A DNA stretch of 64,000 bases from an uncultured Acidobacteriota bacterium (GTDB lineage Bacteria > Acidobacteriota > Terriglobia > Bryobacterales > Bryobacteraceae), in contig CADECY010000009.1 in NCBI GenBank assembly GCA_902825945.1, positions 62,001-126,000 on the forward strand, in the 5' to 3' direction. Shown one piece after another: positions 36,960 through 45,640 of this stretch (position 1 is its first letter; the number at the start of each line of letters is the position of its first letter). Below the pieces are notes generated by a model. It searched no databases and had not been told where the DNA came from. It worked only from the letters and a program-made list of their open reading frames with translations. A program made the translations under genes and the position numbers.

Positions 36960-38138
36960 CTAACGGGCGCCGGGCGTTCCGGACCCGCCATAGAACCAGG
37001 ACTTGTCGACCACAGCGACCCGAAGATCGATCACATCCTGCATCGCCCAGTTCGGCAGGTATTCGCAGGTCCAATAGTTGAGGATCGCTTTGCCCTTCTT
37101 CGTGAAGCGGCAACCCGGATTCGAGAACGCCCGTTTCGGATCCGTTTCGATATCGCGCAGGTGCTGCCACGTTTTTCCGTTGTCCTTCGAAATGGCCGCC
37201 GTGAGCGGGCTGCGCTTGCCGTAGTGCGACTTGAACTTCGGATCGTAGGAGTGATTCCAGATCATCAGCAGGTCGCTCGTGCCGGGGATCCGCGTCAGTT
37301 CCGGGCACGACTCCGGCGAGGTCAAGCCGCTTGGGCGAGCCGGGCTCCATGTCGCTCCGTCGTCGTCCGACTCCGACAGGTAGAGCCTGCCGAGTTGATT
37401 CCGCATGACCATCAGCACCCGGCCCGTGGCGGTCTGTTCGACATGCGGTTCCATCGCCCCGCGCTTCGGCAGTTCGATACGCGACTCCGACACCCGCCAC
37501 GTCCGTCCATCGTCGTCGCTGTAGAGCATGGCGGCGGCGTAAGGACCGGTCTCCGCTGGCTTACCCGCGACCGGCGGACTCGCCGGTAACAGTAGCCGGC
37601 CGGAGGCCAGTCTCTTCACCGTCGCATTGCACAACGCGAAATCGCGTCCCCGGACGAATTCCGTCATCGGCGAGAACGTTCGGCCTCCGTCAGCCGACTT
37701 CCAGACATGATTGGTCAGCGATCCCGGCCGGTGCTGCCGTATGAAGATCAGAAGGATGCCTCCGTCCTTTGCGGCGATGAGATTCGGCGAATAGACATTG
37801 ACGTCACCCGGTGCCGTTTCGGTGATCACACGATGCCGGCCCCACGTCAAGCCGCCATCAGAGGATTCCTGAGCGGCCAGCCGAGTCTTGGCGAAGTCGC
37901 TCCCATCGCCCGAGAACTCCATATAGACCAGCAGCAGCCTTCCATCGGCGAGTTCGATCACATCGCCCTCGCCCTTCCGGGTGAAGTCGCGCGTGCTCTT
38001 GGCCACCGTGACGATGTGCTTTCCGGATTCCTGGGCCTCGGCCTTGCCCTGCGGAAACGTGCAGAAGATCAACCCGATGGCGATCCAACCGGCCACCCTG
38101 CCCGAGTATCCGGATCTCGCCCGGCGATTGGTGCTCAC
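36960..38138 (-). CDS. Secreted sialidase-like exo-glycosidase (BNR/Asp-box protein)
   Basis: 392 residues with a signal peptide ending EAQ. Five Asp-box motifs (SxDxGxTW) are seen: SSDGGLTW, SADGGRTF, SDDDGRTW, SDDDGATW and SKDNGKTW, which mark the outer strands of a six-bladed propeller of the sialidase superfamily. An arginine-rich TRKGEGDVIELADGRLLLVYME stands near the N-terminus. The strict sialidase triad was not assigned, so the substrate may be another sugar. It is 46 bases downstream of the DUF4350 gene on the same strand and ends near the convergent nucleotidyltransferase. Confidence 0.87.
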   Translation of the reverse strand: MSTNRRARSGYSGRVAGWIAIGLIFCTFPQGKAEAQESGKHIVTVAKSTRDFTRKGEGDVIELADGRLLLVYMEFSGDGSDFAKTRLAAQESSDGGLTWGRHRVITETAPGDVNVYSPNLIAAKDGGILLIFIRQHRPGSLTNHVWKSADGGRTFSPMTEFVRGRDFALCNATVKRLASGRLLLPASPPVAGKPAETGPYAAAMLYSDDDGRTWRVSESRIELPKRGAMEPHVEQTATGRVLMVMRNQLGRLYLSESDDDGATWSPARPSGLTSPESCPELTRIPGTSDLLMIWNHSYDPKFKSHYGKRSPLTAAISKDNGKTWQHLRDIETDPKRAFSNPGCRFTKKGKAILNYWTCEYLPNWAMQDVIDLRVAVVDKSWFYGGSGTPGAR

Positions 38139-38184
38139 AGGGTCATTATCGCTCCCCTTTCGGTTGGACGAGTCAAGCGCGAAC

Positions 38185-38949
38185 TCAAATCAACCGCGAC
38201 AACCAATGCGCCACGTTCAACGCGAACTGAGCGTTGTCCGCTCCCGTCGTATTGATCCCCAGCCGTTCGCCATTCACCCGCCGTGCCGCGAACGCGTCCG
38301 CATCCGTCAAAACCACCACGCGCCCACCCCCTGATTCGATCGCGATCGCCCTCGACCGCGCCAACTCGACCGCCGGCGCTGTCCCCCGCAGCGAAAGCCC
38401 CGCGAACAGGAACAAATGCTGCACCGGATGGTCGTACTTCTCGCGTCCGGTCCACACCGGATGACTCGGCGCGGACCGGTCGATACCCGCCGGCTCGGTC
38501 GTTTCGCCCACCTCGGCTCCGAACAGCGCCGCCAGCGGACGCGCCGCCGGCGATCCGGCCACCAGCAGAAGTCCGCCGCCTTCGGCTACCCAGTTCCGCA
38601 GCGCACCCACCTCCTCAGCGTCGAACCGCGCAGCCGGATTCGCGATCACCAGCACTTGGCATGGCTCGAGCAGGTCGCGAAACAGCCGCTGCCGTCCGCG
38701 CGACACGCGATAGCCGTCCCGCGCGTAGAGTTTCGCGAGCGGCGCGTAAGCTCCCTGCGCGGTGTGCGTGTTGGCGTGGGCCTCGTCGATCAGCAGTTGC
38801 GGACCGCGCCGGCCGTAGCCGGGCCGCTGTACCCAGGGCACGTACGACGTGTCCGCATCGCGTGGCGGAGTGAAGATCCACACCAGTCCCACGGCCGCCA
38901 GACCCATTCCGAGCCAGAAGGTGAAGCGGAGACGGGGATGGTCACGCAT
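38185..38949 (-). CDS. DUF4350-type membrane-anchored protein
   Basis: 254 residues. A single transmembrane helix near the N-terminus (FWLGMGLAAVGLVWIFTPP, about 11-29) anchors a glutamine-amidotransferase-like domain. This includes PQLLIDEAHANTHTAQGAYAPLAKLYARDGY, VLVIANPAARFDAEEVGALRNWVAEGGGLLLVAG and GRVVVLTDADAFA, the DUF4350 pattern. No catalytic Cys is apparent. Proteins of this type usually sit with ABC exporters or secretion/assembly genes; here an ABC exporter starts 80 bases away on the opposite strand. Function unknown. Confidence 0.72.
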   Translation of the reverse strand: MRDHPRLRFTFWLGMGLAAVGLVWIFTPPRDADTSYVPWVQRPGYGRRGPQLLIDEAHANTHTAQGAYAPLAKLYARDGYRVSRGRQRLFRDLLEPCQVLVIANPAARFDAEEVGALRNWVAEGGGLLLVAGSPAARPLAALFGAEVGETTEPAGIDRSAPSHPVWTGREKYDHPVQHLFLFAGLSLRGTAPAVELARSRAIAIESGGGRVVVLTDADAFAARRVNGERLGINTTGADNAQFALNVAHWLSRLI

Positions 38950-39029
38950 GCCTCCGATTAGACACCACTCGCGAAAGAAAGTTCCAGCGGCGGGAACTTC
39001 CGGCGGCCGATCGGCGTCTGAGACGAACG

Positions 39030-39794
39030 ATGCTCGAGGTGCGCAATCTGGTCAAAGAGTACAACCGCATTGCGGCGGTTGACGATGTCAGCTTCTCGAT
39101 CCAGCCCGGCGAAATTCTCGGCTACCTCGGCCCGAACGGCGCCGGCAAGAGCACCACGGTCAAGATCCTCACGGGTCTGATCGAGGCGACCTCCGGCAAG
39201 GTCTACTTCGAGGGCGCCGACGTCAGCAAGGATATGGTTCCGTTCCAGCGCCGCTTCGGATACGTGCCCGAGGAAGCTCACGTCTATCCGCATCTCGGCG
39301 GACGCGAGTACCTGCAACTCGTGGGCCGGTTGCGCGGGCTTCCACGCGAACCGCTCGATCGCCGTATGGACGAACTCCTGCGCCAGTTCGGACTTTGGGA
39401 AGATCGCCACTCTCCACTCTCCTCGTATTCGAAAGGGATGAGGCAGAAGATCCTCCTTTCAGGCGCGCTGCTGCACGATCCGGATCTGCTGATCCTCGAC
39501 GAGCCCTTCTCCGGCCTTGACGTCACCACCGCGGTGGTCCTGCGAACGCTTCTGCATCGGCTCGCCTCGGCGGGCAAGATGATCCTCTACAGCTCGCACG
39601 TCCTGGAAGTGGTGGAACGGGTCTGCACGCGCGTCGTGATCCTGCGCAAGGGCAAGGTCGTCGCGCACGATCGTGTGGAGCGGCTGCGCGAGATGCTGAG
39701 TGAAGGATCGCTAGAAGGTGTGTTCGCGCAGGTCACCGGACAGGAAGATCCCGAGATCCGCGCGGGCCGGATCATCGAGGCGATGCGGCTCTGA
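39030..39794 (+). CDS. ABC transporter ATP-binding protein
   Basis: 254 residues. The Walker A motif is GPNGAGKST, the Q loop lies in FGYVPEE, the signature is SYSKGMRQK, Walker B is LLILDEPFSGLD, and the switch His is in YSSHVLEVVE. It resembles the ATPases of multidrug and lipid-type exporters (NatA/CcmA-like group). Its stop is two bases before the start of the multi-span permease at 39797, so the pair forms one exporter. The substrate is unknown. Confidence 0.95.
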   Translation: MLEVRNLVKEYNRIAAVDDVSFSIQPGEILGYLGPNGAGKSTTVKILTGLIEATSGKVYFEGADVSKDMVPFQRRFGYVPEEAHVYPHLGGREYLQLVGRLRGLPREPLDRRMDELLRQFGLWEDRHSPLSSYSKGMRQKILLSGALLHDPDLLILDEPFSGLDVTTAVVLRTLLHRLASAGKMILYSSHVLEVVERVCTRVVILRKGKVVAHDRVERLREMLSEGSLEGVFAQVTGQEDPEIRAGRIIEAMRL

Positions 39795-39796
39795 CC

Positions 39797-41545
39797 ATGC
39801 GTCAGCGGATCGAGCGTTGGCGGGAGTGGAACGAGCGGACCCACGGGGCCGGGTTCGAGCTGCGCCGGCACTTCTTCCGCCGCTTCTTCGATAGCGACTT
39901 GGTCAGCGCCCCTGGGCAATGGCGCATGGTCGCGGCCGGTGTGATCGGAATCTTCGGATCGATCTCGCTCGCGGTTACGCAGTCCTACTATTCGAAATAC
40001 CTCGCGCTGCTCGAACTCGACTCGGGTGAGCCATACCGGCTGGCGATGGTCGCCGATCATCTCTTCTTCATCACGTTGTCGATGCTGCTCGCGGGTCTCT
40101 TCACCGCGCTCCAATGGACCTCGCTTTTCCCCGGCCTGCGCGACTATCTCGCTCTAGCCGGTCTGCCGCTCCGCCCGCGCCAGATCTTCCTCGCCAAGGC
40201 GGCCGCGCTGCTCGCCTTCGCCGGTGGATTCATCCTCGCCGTCAATCTGCTGCCCGCGTTCATGCTGGCGGCGGTATCGCAAGGCCGCTATCAGCGAGCT
40301 GGATTCCTGGGCGCGGTCTCGCTGCTTTTGGCGGCGTTTCTCGCGGGCCTGTTCGCGTTCTTCGTTCTCGTGGCGTTGCAGGGAGTGCTGTTGAACCTCG
40401 TGCCGCACCGCTGGTTCACCGCGGTGTCGCTCGCGCTACAGGGCGTGCTGCTCCTCGTGTTTCTCTGCGGAATTCCGCTCGCGCTCTCGATCCCGGGATT
40501 CTACTGGGCGATGGATCAGCGGCCGGACTTCGCTGTCTGGCTCCCGCCGGCTTGGTTTCTGGCGCTCGATCAAACGATCCTGGGCAATCGCGAACCGTTC
40601 GTCGTGCAACTCGCCCGTGTGGGAATCGCCGCTCCGGCCGCCGCGGGCCTAGCGGCGGCAACGGTTTACATCTGGAGCTATTGGCACCATCGCGTGGGCG
40701 TGCTCGAAACACCGGCCGAACCGCCGAATCCCGTGGTGCGATTCGCGAGCCTCCGCGCGCGCATCCAGGATTGGGTAGTTCCGAGGCCCGAGGAACAGGC
40801 CGTCTTCTCGTTCATGGCGAAGACGCTCGCCCGCTCCGGCCATCATCGCCTGGTGCTGACGGCCTACGCCGGAATCGCGGTAGCGATCCTGATCACCACG
40901 TTCGCTTGGCTCGCCCTCGGGCCCGGCTTCCGCGGGTTCCGCGTGAGGACCTTCGCGCTGCAGCAGGCCGCCGTTTCGATCCCGCTCGCGCTTTCGCTGT
41001 TTTTGCTCACGGGCTTGCGCTATCTGTTCCGCCTCCCGGTGGAACTGCGCGCCAATTGGGTCTTTCGCGTCTATGAAGGCGGAAGCCGCCGCCATTTCCT
41101 CGACGCGGTGGAGCGATTCCTCGTGTGGCTCGGCATCGTGCCCGTGGCCGCGATCACGATTCCGGCGGACCTTGCCCTGCTCGGCTGGAGGGACGGGATC
41201 GTTGCGTCCGCGCTCGCCCTGATGACCGCGCTGATTCTCGCCGAACTGATGCTTTACCAATTCGACCGCGTCCCGTTCACCTGCTCCTACCTGCCGGGCA
41301 AACGCAATCTCGTCGAGACCATGCTGATGTTCGGCGCGGGCACCGCGATCTACATCACGATTCTCAGCTCGGTCATCGCGGCCTGTCTGCCAGAGCCGGC
41401 ACTCGCGCTGACGTTCTTCGGATTGCTGCTCGCCGGCTGGGCCTACCTGCGCGCGGCCCGTCTGGACGGCGCGATGATGGGCAAGATCGAGTACGAGGAA
41501 GAGATGGAGCCGGTGGTCAGGACGCTCGACCTCTTCGGGACATAG
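39797..41545 (+). CDS. ABC exporter membrane subunit, multi-span
   Basis: 582 residues with about 12 hydrophobic segments, among them VAAGVIGIFGSISLAV, LFFITLSMLLAGLFTALQW, AALLAFAGGFILAVNLL, SLLLAAFLAGLFAFFVLVAL, LVLTAYAGIAVAILITTF and TAIYITILSSVIAACL. It has no ATP motif, and with the ATPase directly upstream it forms an ABC-2-type exporter. The charged cytoplasmic stretch in the middle (about 300-340) is unusual. The family could not be named exactly. Its last 29 bases overlap the end of the convergent hypothetical gene at 41517. Confidence 0.85.
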   Translation: MRQRIERWREWNERTHGAGFELRRHFFRRFFDSDLVSAPGQWRMVAAGVIGIFGSISLAVTQSYYSKYLALLELDSGEPYRLAMVADHLFFITLSMLLAGLFTALQWTSLFPGLRDYLALAGLPLRPRQIFLAKAAALLAFAGGFILAVNLLPAFMLAAVSQGRYQRAGFLGAVSLLLAAFLAGLFAFFVLVALQGVLLNLVPHRWFTAVSLALQGVLLLVFLCGIPLALSIPGFYWAMDQRPDFAVWLPPAWFLALDQTILGNREPFVVQLARVGIAAPAAAGLAAATVYIWSYWHHRVGVLETPAEPPNPVVRFASLRARIQDWVVPRPEEQAVFSFMAKTLARSGHHRLVLTAYAGIAVAILITTFAWLALGPGFRGFRVRTFALQQAAVSIPLALSLFLLTGLRYLFRLPVELRANWVFRVYEGGSRRHFLDAVERFLVWLGIVPVAAITIPADLALLGWRDGIVASALALMTALILAELMLYQFDRVPFTCSYLPGKRNLVETMLMFGAGTAIYITILSSVIAACLPEPALALTFFGLLLAGWAYLRAARLDGAMMGKIEYEEEMEPVVRTLDLFGT

Positions 41546-42524
41546 ATCGCCGGTACGTTTCGATTTTCCCGCCTGGGTACGCGAACCGCGCCGAGATCCG
41601 GTCCAACGGCGCCCGCGCACGCCCGTTCTTTCGAAGCGAAAGCAGGTACGCAACCGCTGCCGCGATCTTATCATGCGTCATGGTGTCACTCGGGAACGCA
41701 AACAACAGCTCAGTCCACTTGGCGTCGAGTTCCGGATCATCGCATCCGATCGAACACCAGACCAGGTTCTTCAGAATGTGGCTGCCAGCCGCGGTCAACC
41801 CGAGACCCGCTCCAGTCAACGCAGAGCCCAGACATGCCTTCATGCGTTCCGCGAAATCTTCAATCCGGGGTGGATCCCATTTCTTGGGCGGCTCCACAGC
41901 GACGGTGTGGCGAAAGCTCTGAGACAGCGCGAGCCACCGCGATCGTTCGGCCTTGGGCATCCCGCACATGGATTCGCGGATGGCCGAAGTGACGCAGCGG
42001 CTCCATTCGTGGCTTGGGCGGAGATCCTGCCAAAGAATCACCCCGATCTTGCCCTTCACGTCCTGCGCGACCACACCGCGTGAGTGACGCAGTGATTCCC
42101 GGTAGGCGCGGAGCGAGGCGAACAACTCGTTCGTGTACGGCGTGCCGCGGAAGTGCGCGAGCGCCAATTCGAGCGGAGGCTTCACGTCCGTCCCGTGCCC
42201 GCAGGTGTGATAGGCAGTCCGCAGGATCGCACAGGCCTCCTCAGCCGAGGGCGAGATCCCGAGCCGATAGACGTGGGTAGTCAGTTCATTCAGCGCGAAG
42301 CTCCGGTCCAGGCACGTGCCCGCGCTTTCAACCCGACACGCACGATACCGTCTGAGGATTTCGAGCAGCATCGGAACGCGCTCGGGTCCAGGTACCGAAG
42401 CCCAGAAGCGTGCGTACCGATCTTCTTTCTCCTTCCATGCCGCCATCGGGTCCGGACAATCGGAAAGAAACGCGTCGAGCGGGCGCATGCCCGGTTTATC
42501 GGCAACCGCCGTTTGACACTCCAT
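41517..42524 (-). CDS. Hypothetical helical protein, cysteine-containing
   Basis: 335 residues from the ATG at 42524, the first with a plausible N-terminus (MECQTAVADKPG); a start at 42557 would add eleven residues and reach further across the rpmH promoter. The protein is mainly alpha-helical, with Leu-rich helices such as VPMLLEILRRYRACR and HDKIAAAVAYLLSLR, and several scattered Cys (CILRTAYHTCGHG, ESMCGMP, LVWCSIGCDD). No known family is recognised, and there is no signal peptide or membrane helix. Its 3' end overlaps the ABC permease by 29 bases. Its start codon lies within the rpmH promoter, so transcription in the two directions may interfere. Confidence 0.6.
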   Translation of the reverse strand: MECQTAVADKPGMRPLDAFLSDCPDPMAAWKEKEDRYARFWASVPGPERVPMLLEILRRYRACRVESAGTCLDRSFALNELTTHVYRLGISPSAEEACAILRTAYHTCGHGTDVKPPLELALAHFRGTPYTNELFASLRAYRESLRHSRGVVAQDVKGKIGVILWQDLRPSHEWSRCVTSAIRESMCGMPKAERSRWLALSQSFRHTVAVEPPKKWDPPRIEDFAERMKACLGSALTGAGLGLTAAGSHILKNLVWCSIGCDDPELDAKWTELLFAFPSDTMTHDKIAAAVAYLLSLRKNGRARAPLDRISARFAYPGGKIETYRRSMSRRGRAS

Positions 42525-42542
42525 GCCACCCGTACCTATACT
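42513..42542 (+). promoter_or_regulatory. Near-consensus sigma-70 promoter of the rpmH-rnpA-yidC operon
   Basis: A perfect -35 box TTGACA (42513-42518), an 18-base spacer, and a -10 box TATACT (42537-42542; one mismatch to TATAAT). It is 73 bases before the rpmH ATG, so the leader is about 65 bases. It lies across the start of the divergent hypothetical gene. This is the strongest promoter match I noticed in the window and suits a ribosomal-protein gene. Confidence 0.8.
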
Positions 42543-42615
42543 AAGAGTTCGGGTCACTCCCGAAACTCCACTCTTCGTGCGCCCGATCGTTCCGTCCCCG
42601 GCGCAGTAGTTCCAT

Positions 42616-42792
42616 ATGCCAAAACGTACATTTCAACCGAACAATCGGAAACGCGCCAAGACTCACGGGTTTATGGCCCGCATGGAGTCCAAAGACGGTC
42701 GCGACGTGTTGTCCCGCCGCCGGGCCAAGGGCCGCTGGAAGCTCACCGTCAGCGACGAGAGAGCGGTCCGGTACGCCAAGCTCACCAACTGA
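42616..42792 (+). CDS. rpmH: 50S ribosomal protein L34
   Basis: 58 residues ([19 protein letters not shown], then [20 protein letters not shown]). This is the full L34 pattern: TxQPxxRKRxxxHGFxxRMxxxxGRxVLxxRRxKGR. It is slightly longer than the usual 44-46 residues because of a tail ([17 protein letters not shown]). Too short for many gene callers. It is first of the conserved rpmH-rnpA-yidD-yidC block, expressed from the promoter at 42513-42542. Confidence 0.97.
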   Translation: MPKRTFQPNNRKRAKTHGFMARMESKDGRDVLSRRRAKGRWKLTVSDERAVRYAKLTN

Positions 42793-42820
42793 TCTCGGGT
42801 TCCCAAAATCCCGGAGATTA

Positions 42821-43147
42821 CTGAAAAGAAGTCAGTTCCGCCGGGTCTACGATCAAGGAATCCGCGTGAACAGCGCGTCATTTTCGGTCTTCTATTTGCG
42901 GCGGGATCCGAGCGAATCCCCGGACACCGAAGGTCCACGCGCCGGTTTCACTACACCCCGCGCGCTCGGCAAGGCGCACGACCGCAACCGCATCCGCCGC
43001 CGGATGCGGGAAGCCGTTCGCCACGAACTCTCCAATGCCGACCCAGCGGTCGACTTCATCTTCCATCCCCGCCGCAATGCGCTCGATGCGCCCATTCCGA
43101 GCCTCCGGCGCGAACTGGAGAAGGTGTTCCTCAAATGCCGAACCTGA
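42821..43147 (+). CDS. rnpA: Ribonuclease P protein component, start codon uncertain
   Basis: It helps the RNase P RNA process tRNA 5' ends. The conserved body is clear: [39 protein letters not shown] (the RNR signature) and a C-terminal [11 protein letters not shown]. The frame is open back to 42545, with family-like residues from 42800 ([13 protein letters not shown]). Yet no ATG, GTG or TTG exists in that frame before the GTG at 42866, which would cut off the conserved N-terminal arginine helix. I give the CTG at 42821, preceded by GGAG (42813-42816), as a provisional start. Non-canonical initiation, a start inside rpmH, or a sequencing error are the alternatives. It overlaps yidD by 13 bases. 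Confidence 0.85.
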   Translation: MKRSQFRRVYDQGIRVNSASFSVFYLRRDPSESPDTEGPRAGFTTPRALGKAHDRNRIRRRMREAVRHELSNADPAVDFIFHPRRNALDAPIPSLRRELEKVFLKCRT

Positions 43148-43344
43148 TCGTGGCGGCACTCGTTGGTTATAAGCGATGGATCTCGCCGATGCTCCCGTCG
43201 GCCTGCCGCTTCCATCCCACTTGCTCGGACTACATGCGCGAGGCCGTGGAACGCCACGGTTCGGTGCGCGGTGTCCTGATGGGTCTCCACCGGCTCTGCA
43301 AGTGCCATCCTCTGCACCAAGGCGGTTTCGACCCCGTACCATGA
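43135..43344 (+). CDS. yidD: Membrane protein insertion efficiency factor YidD
   Basis: 69 residues. YidD is a small, often overlapping protein that aids insertion of membrane proteins with YidC. The family pattern is clear: [35 protein letters not shown], then [21 protein letters not shown], including the paired Cys ([10 protein letters not shown] and CKCHP). It overlaps the rnpA end by 13 bases and the yidC start by four (ATGA), which is common in this block. Confidence 0.96.
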   Translation: MPNLIVAALVGYKRWISPMLPSACRFHPTCSDYMREAVERHGSVRGVLMGLHRLCKCHPLHQGGFDPVP

Positions 43345-45068
43345 GCGACCTGAAAATCCCGACGCCCGACAAAGACCAGCCCGAGCAACGGCTGATGCTG
43401 GCCTTCGGCCTGATGATCGCGGTTCTTGCCGTGACCACGTACTTCATGCCGAAGCAGCCCGATCCGGCGCCGCCCAAGCCGGCCGAGACGAAAGCCGCCA
43501 CGCCCGCGGCGGCGAGCACTCCTGCTCCGGCGGCTCCTGGTGCCAAGACGCCAGCGGGCCCAGCCGCGGCTGCGGCCAAGCCGGGTGAAGCGTCCAAAGT
43601 GGCTCGCATCGAAGCGGCTCAGGAACAGACGCTCGCAGTCGAGACGGATCTGTTCCGCGTAACGTTGTCCAACCGCGGCGCCGTGGCTCGAAGCTGGGTC
43701 CTCAAGAAGTTCAAGGACTCCAAGGGTAAGGATCTCGAGCTGATCAACCCGAAAGCGATCGAGCGCTACGGATTCCCGCTCCAGGTCAGCTTCCACCATC
43801 CGCAGACGGCTGAAGTGCTGAACAAGGCTCTCTACAACGGCACACTGTCCGCCGACAAGCTTTCGGTCACTTTCGAGTTCTTCGATGGCACCTGGTACGG
43901 CAAGAAGACGCTGCGGTTCAAGCCTGGGTCATACGTCGTGGACGTCGCCTCTGAAGTCCGCGCGGGCTCCACCGCCAAACCCCATTTGCTCGCTTGGCGC
44001 GGAGGCTTCGGCGACTTCACCGTGATCGGCGCCGCGGCCGCGCAAAAGAACGTTTACACCGAAAACGGCGGCCTCGTCATCAAGACCGCCGACACCGCCG
44101 AGAAAGAGCCGCAGTCCAATCGCGGACGCTTCGATTTCGCGGGCATGGCGGACTCCTACTTCGCCGCCGTCGCGCTCACCGAGGGCCGCGACTTCGAACT
44201 GCACACCTTCCAGGACAAGGCGCCGAACTCGATCGACAACAAGGAAGACCCGTTCCCCGGAATGGCCATCGGCGGCGATGCGAAGAACGAGTTCCGCATG
44301 TTCATCGGCCCCAAGGATACTGGCCTGCTGAGCTCGGTGTCGCCAAAGCTTGCCGGCCTCGTGGATCTCGGCTGGTTCAAGCTGCTCGCCTCGCCGCTGT
44401 TCTGGTCGCTGCACTGGCTATACGATCACTGGGTCCACAACTGGGGCTGGTCGATCGTGGTCTTCACCATCCTGATCAACTTCGCGCTCCTGCCTTTGAA
44501 GATTTCGAGCCTGAAATCGATGAAGCAGATGGCCAACATCCAGCCCGAGATGAAAAAGATCCAGGACAAGTACGCGGGCATGAGCATGAAGGATCCGCGC
44601 AAGCAGAATCAGAACCAGGAAATGATGGATCTGTACAAGAAGCACGGCGTGAATCCGGTGGGTGGATGCATGCCGATGTTTCTGCAACTGCCGTTCTTCA
44701 TCGCCTTTTACAACGTGCTCGCCAACGCCATCGAATTGCGCGGCGCGCACTGGCTGTGGGTCACCGATTTGTCGCGGCCCGAGAACTGGGCCGGAGACCT
44801 GCGCGTGTTGCCCATTCTGATGCTCGCCACGCAGTTCCTGATGCAGAAGATGACGCCGTCCACCACCACCGATCCGGCGCAGAAAAACATGATGCTGATC
44901 ATGCCTCTGATGCTCGGGTTCATGTTCTGGGGGCAGTCGAGCGGGCTGGTGTTATACTGGTTGACCAGTAACGTCGTGGGCATTGTCCAGCAGTACTTTT
45001 TCAACAAGTTGGGACACTCCCCCGCGGCGGCGCCCGCCGTAACGAAATCCGCCCCGAAGAAAAAGTGA
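43341..45068 (+). CDS. yidC: Membrane protein insertase YidC
   Basis: 575 residues from the ATG at 43341; a longer frame to 43176 is shadow from yidD. It inserts proteins into the inner membrane, alone or with Sec. The first transmembrane helix is [17 protein letters not shown] (about 19-35). A proline/alanine-rich linker leads to the large periplasmic beta-domain (about 90-340). The insertase core follows, with [69 protein letters not shown] and [22 protein letters not shown]. The Gram-negative, long-ectodomain type fits the rest of the window. Jag follows 10 bases later. Confidence 0.97.
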   Translation: MSDLKIPTPDKDQPEQRLMLAFGLMIAVLAVTTYFMPKQPDPAPPKPAETKAATPAAASTPAPAAPGAKTPAGPAAAAAKPGEASKVARIEAAQEQTLAVETDLFRVTLSNRGAVARSWVLKKFKDSKGKDLELINPKAIERYGFPLQVSFHHPQTAEVLNKALYNGTLSADKLSVTFEFFDGTWYGKKTLRFKPGSYVVDVASEVRAGSTAKPHLLAWRGGFGDFTVIGAAAAQKNVYTENGGLVIKTADTAEKEPQSNRGRFDFAGMADSYFAAVALTEGRDFELHTFQDKAPNSIDNKEDPFPGMAIGGDAKNEFRMFIGPKDTGLLSSVSPKLAGLVDLGWFKLLASPLFWSLHWLYDHWVHNWGWSIVVFTILINFALLPLKISSLKSMKQMANIQPEMKKIQDKYAGMSMKDPRKQNQNQEMMDLYKKHGVNPVGGCMPMFLQLPFFIAFYNVLANAIELRGAHWLWVTDLSRPENWAGDLRVLPILMLATQFLMQKMTPSTTTDPAQKNMMLIMPLMLGFMFWGQSSGLVLYWLTSNVVGIVQQYFFNKLGHSPAAAPAVTKSAPKKK

Positions 45069-45078
45069 CCCGCAGACA

Positions 45079-45633
45079 GTGAGCCATCGCAAGTACACGC
45101 TGGAAAAAGACGGTCCCCGCATCGAAGCCTTTTTGAAGAAGATTCTTCCGCTGGCTGGTCTCCGCGTGAAGTTCGAGATCGCCGATGACGAGATGCCCTA
45201 TCCAGGCTTCGAAAACCCGGAGATCCGCGTCAAGTTCACCGGCGATGATGTGCCCGACCTGCTCGAAAACAAGGCCGAGGTTCTGCTCGCCCTCGAACAG
45301 TTGACGATGGAAATGCTGCGCATGCCCGCCGAGGATCACAGCAAGCTGTCGTTCGACGCCAACGATCACCGGCTGATGCGCATCGCCGAACTTCGCCAAA
45401 GCGCGATCACCGCCGCCGAACGCGTGGTGGAATCGCACCGGCCCTTCCGGTTCAATCCCATGAACAGCCGCGAGCGCCGCGTCATCCATCTCGCCCTCCG
45501 CGATTTCAAAACGGTTCGCAGCGAGAGCGAAGGTCTGGAACCGCGCCGCAACGTGGTGATCTATCCGGCGGACATGCCCTCGCAGCCTGCCTCTCCGCGC
45601 CCGCCACTGCAGCGTCGCGGCGGCCGCCGCTAG
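45079..45633 (+). CDS. jag: Jag/KhpB-like R3H single-stranded nucleic acid-binding protein
   Basis: 184 residues starting at the GTG at 45079, just after yidC. Jag-type proteins usually carry a KH-like and an R3H domain and bind RNA. A KH-like N-terminal part is visible ([26 protein letters not shown]), followed by the R3H segment around [23 protein letters not shown] and [18 protein letters not shown], matching the RRxIH pattern. A basic tail ([10 protein letters not shown]) ends it. The usual N-terminal Jag_N domain seems to be missing or short. Its placement after yidC and before mnmE is the standard order. Confidence 0.88.
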   Translation: MSHRKYTLEKDGPRIEAFLKKILPLAGLRVKFEIADDEMPYPGFENPEIRVKFTGDDVPDLLENKAEVLLALEQLTMEMLRMPAEDHSKLSFDANDHRLMRIAELRQSAITAAERVVESHRPFRFNPMNSRERRVIHLALRDFKTVRSESEGLEPRRNVVIYPADMPSQPASPRPPLQRRGGRR

Positions 45634-45640
45634 CTTCGAG

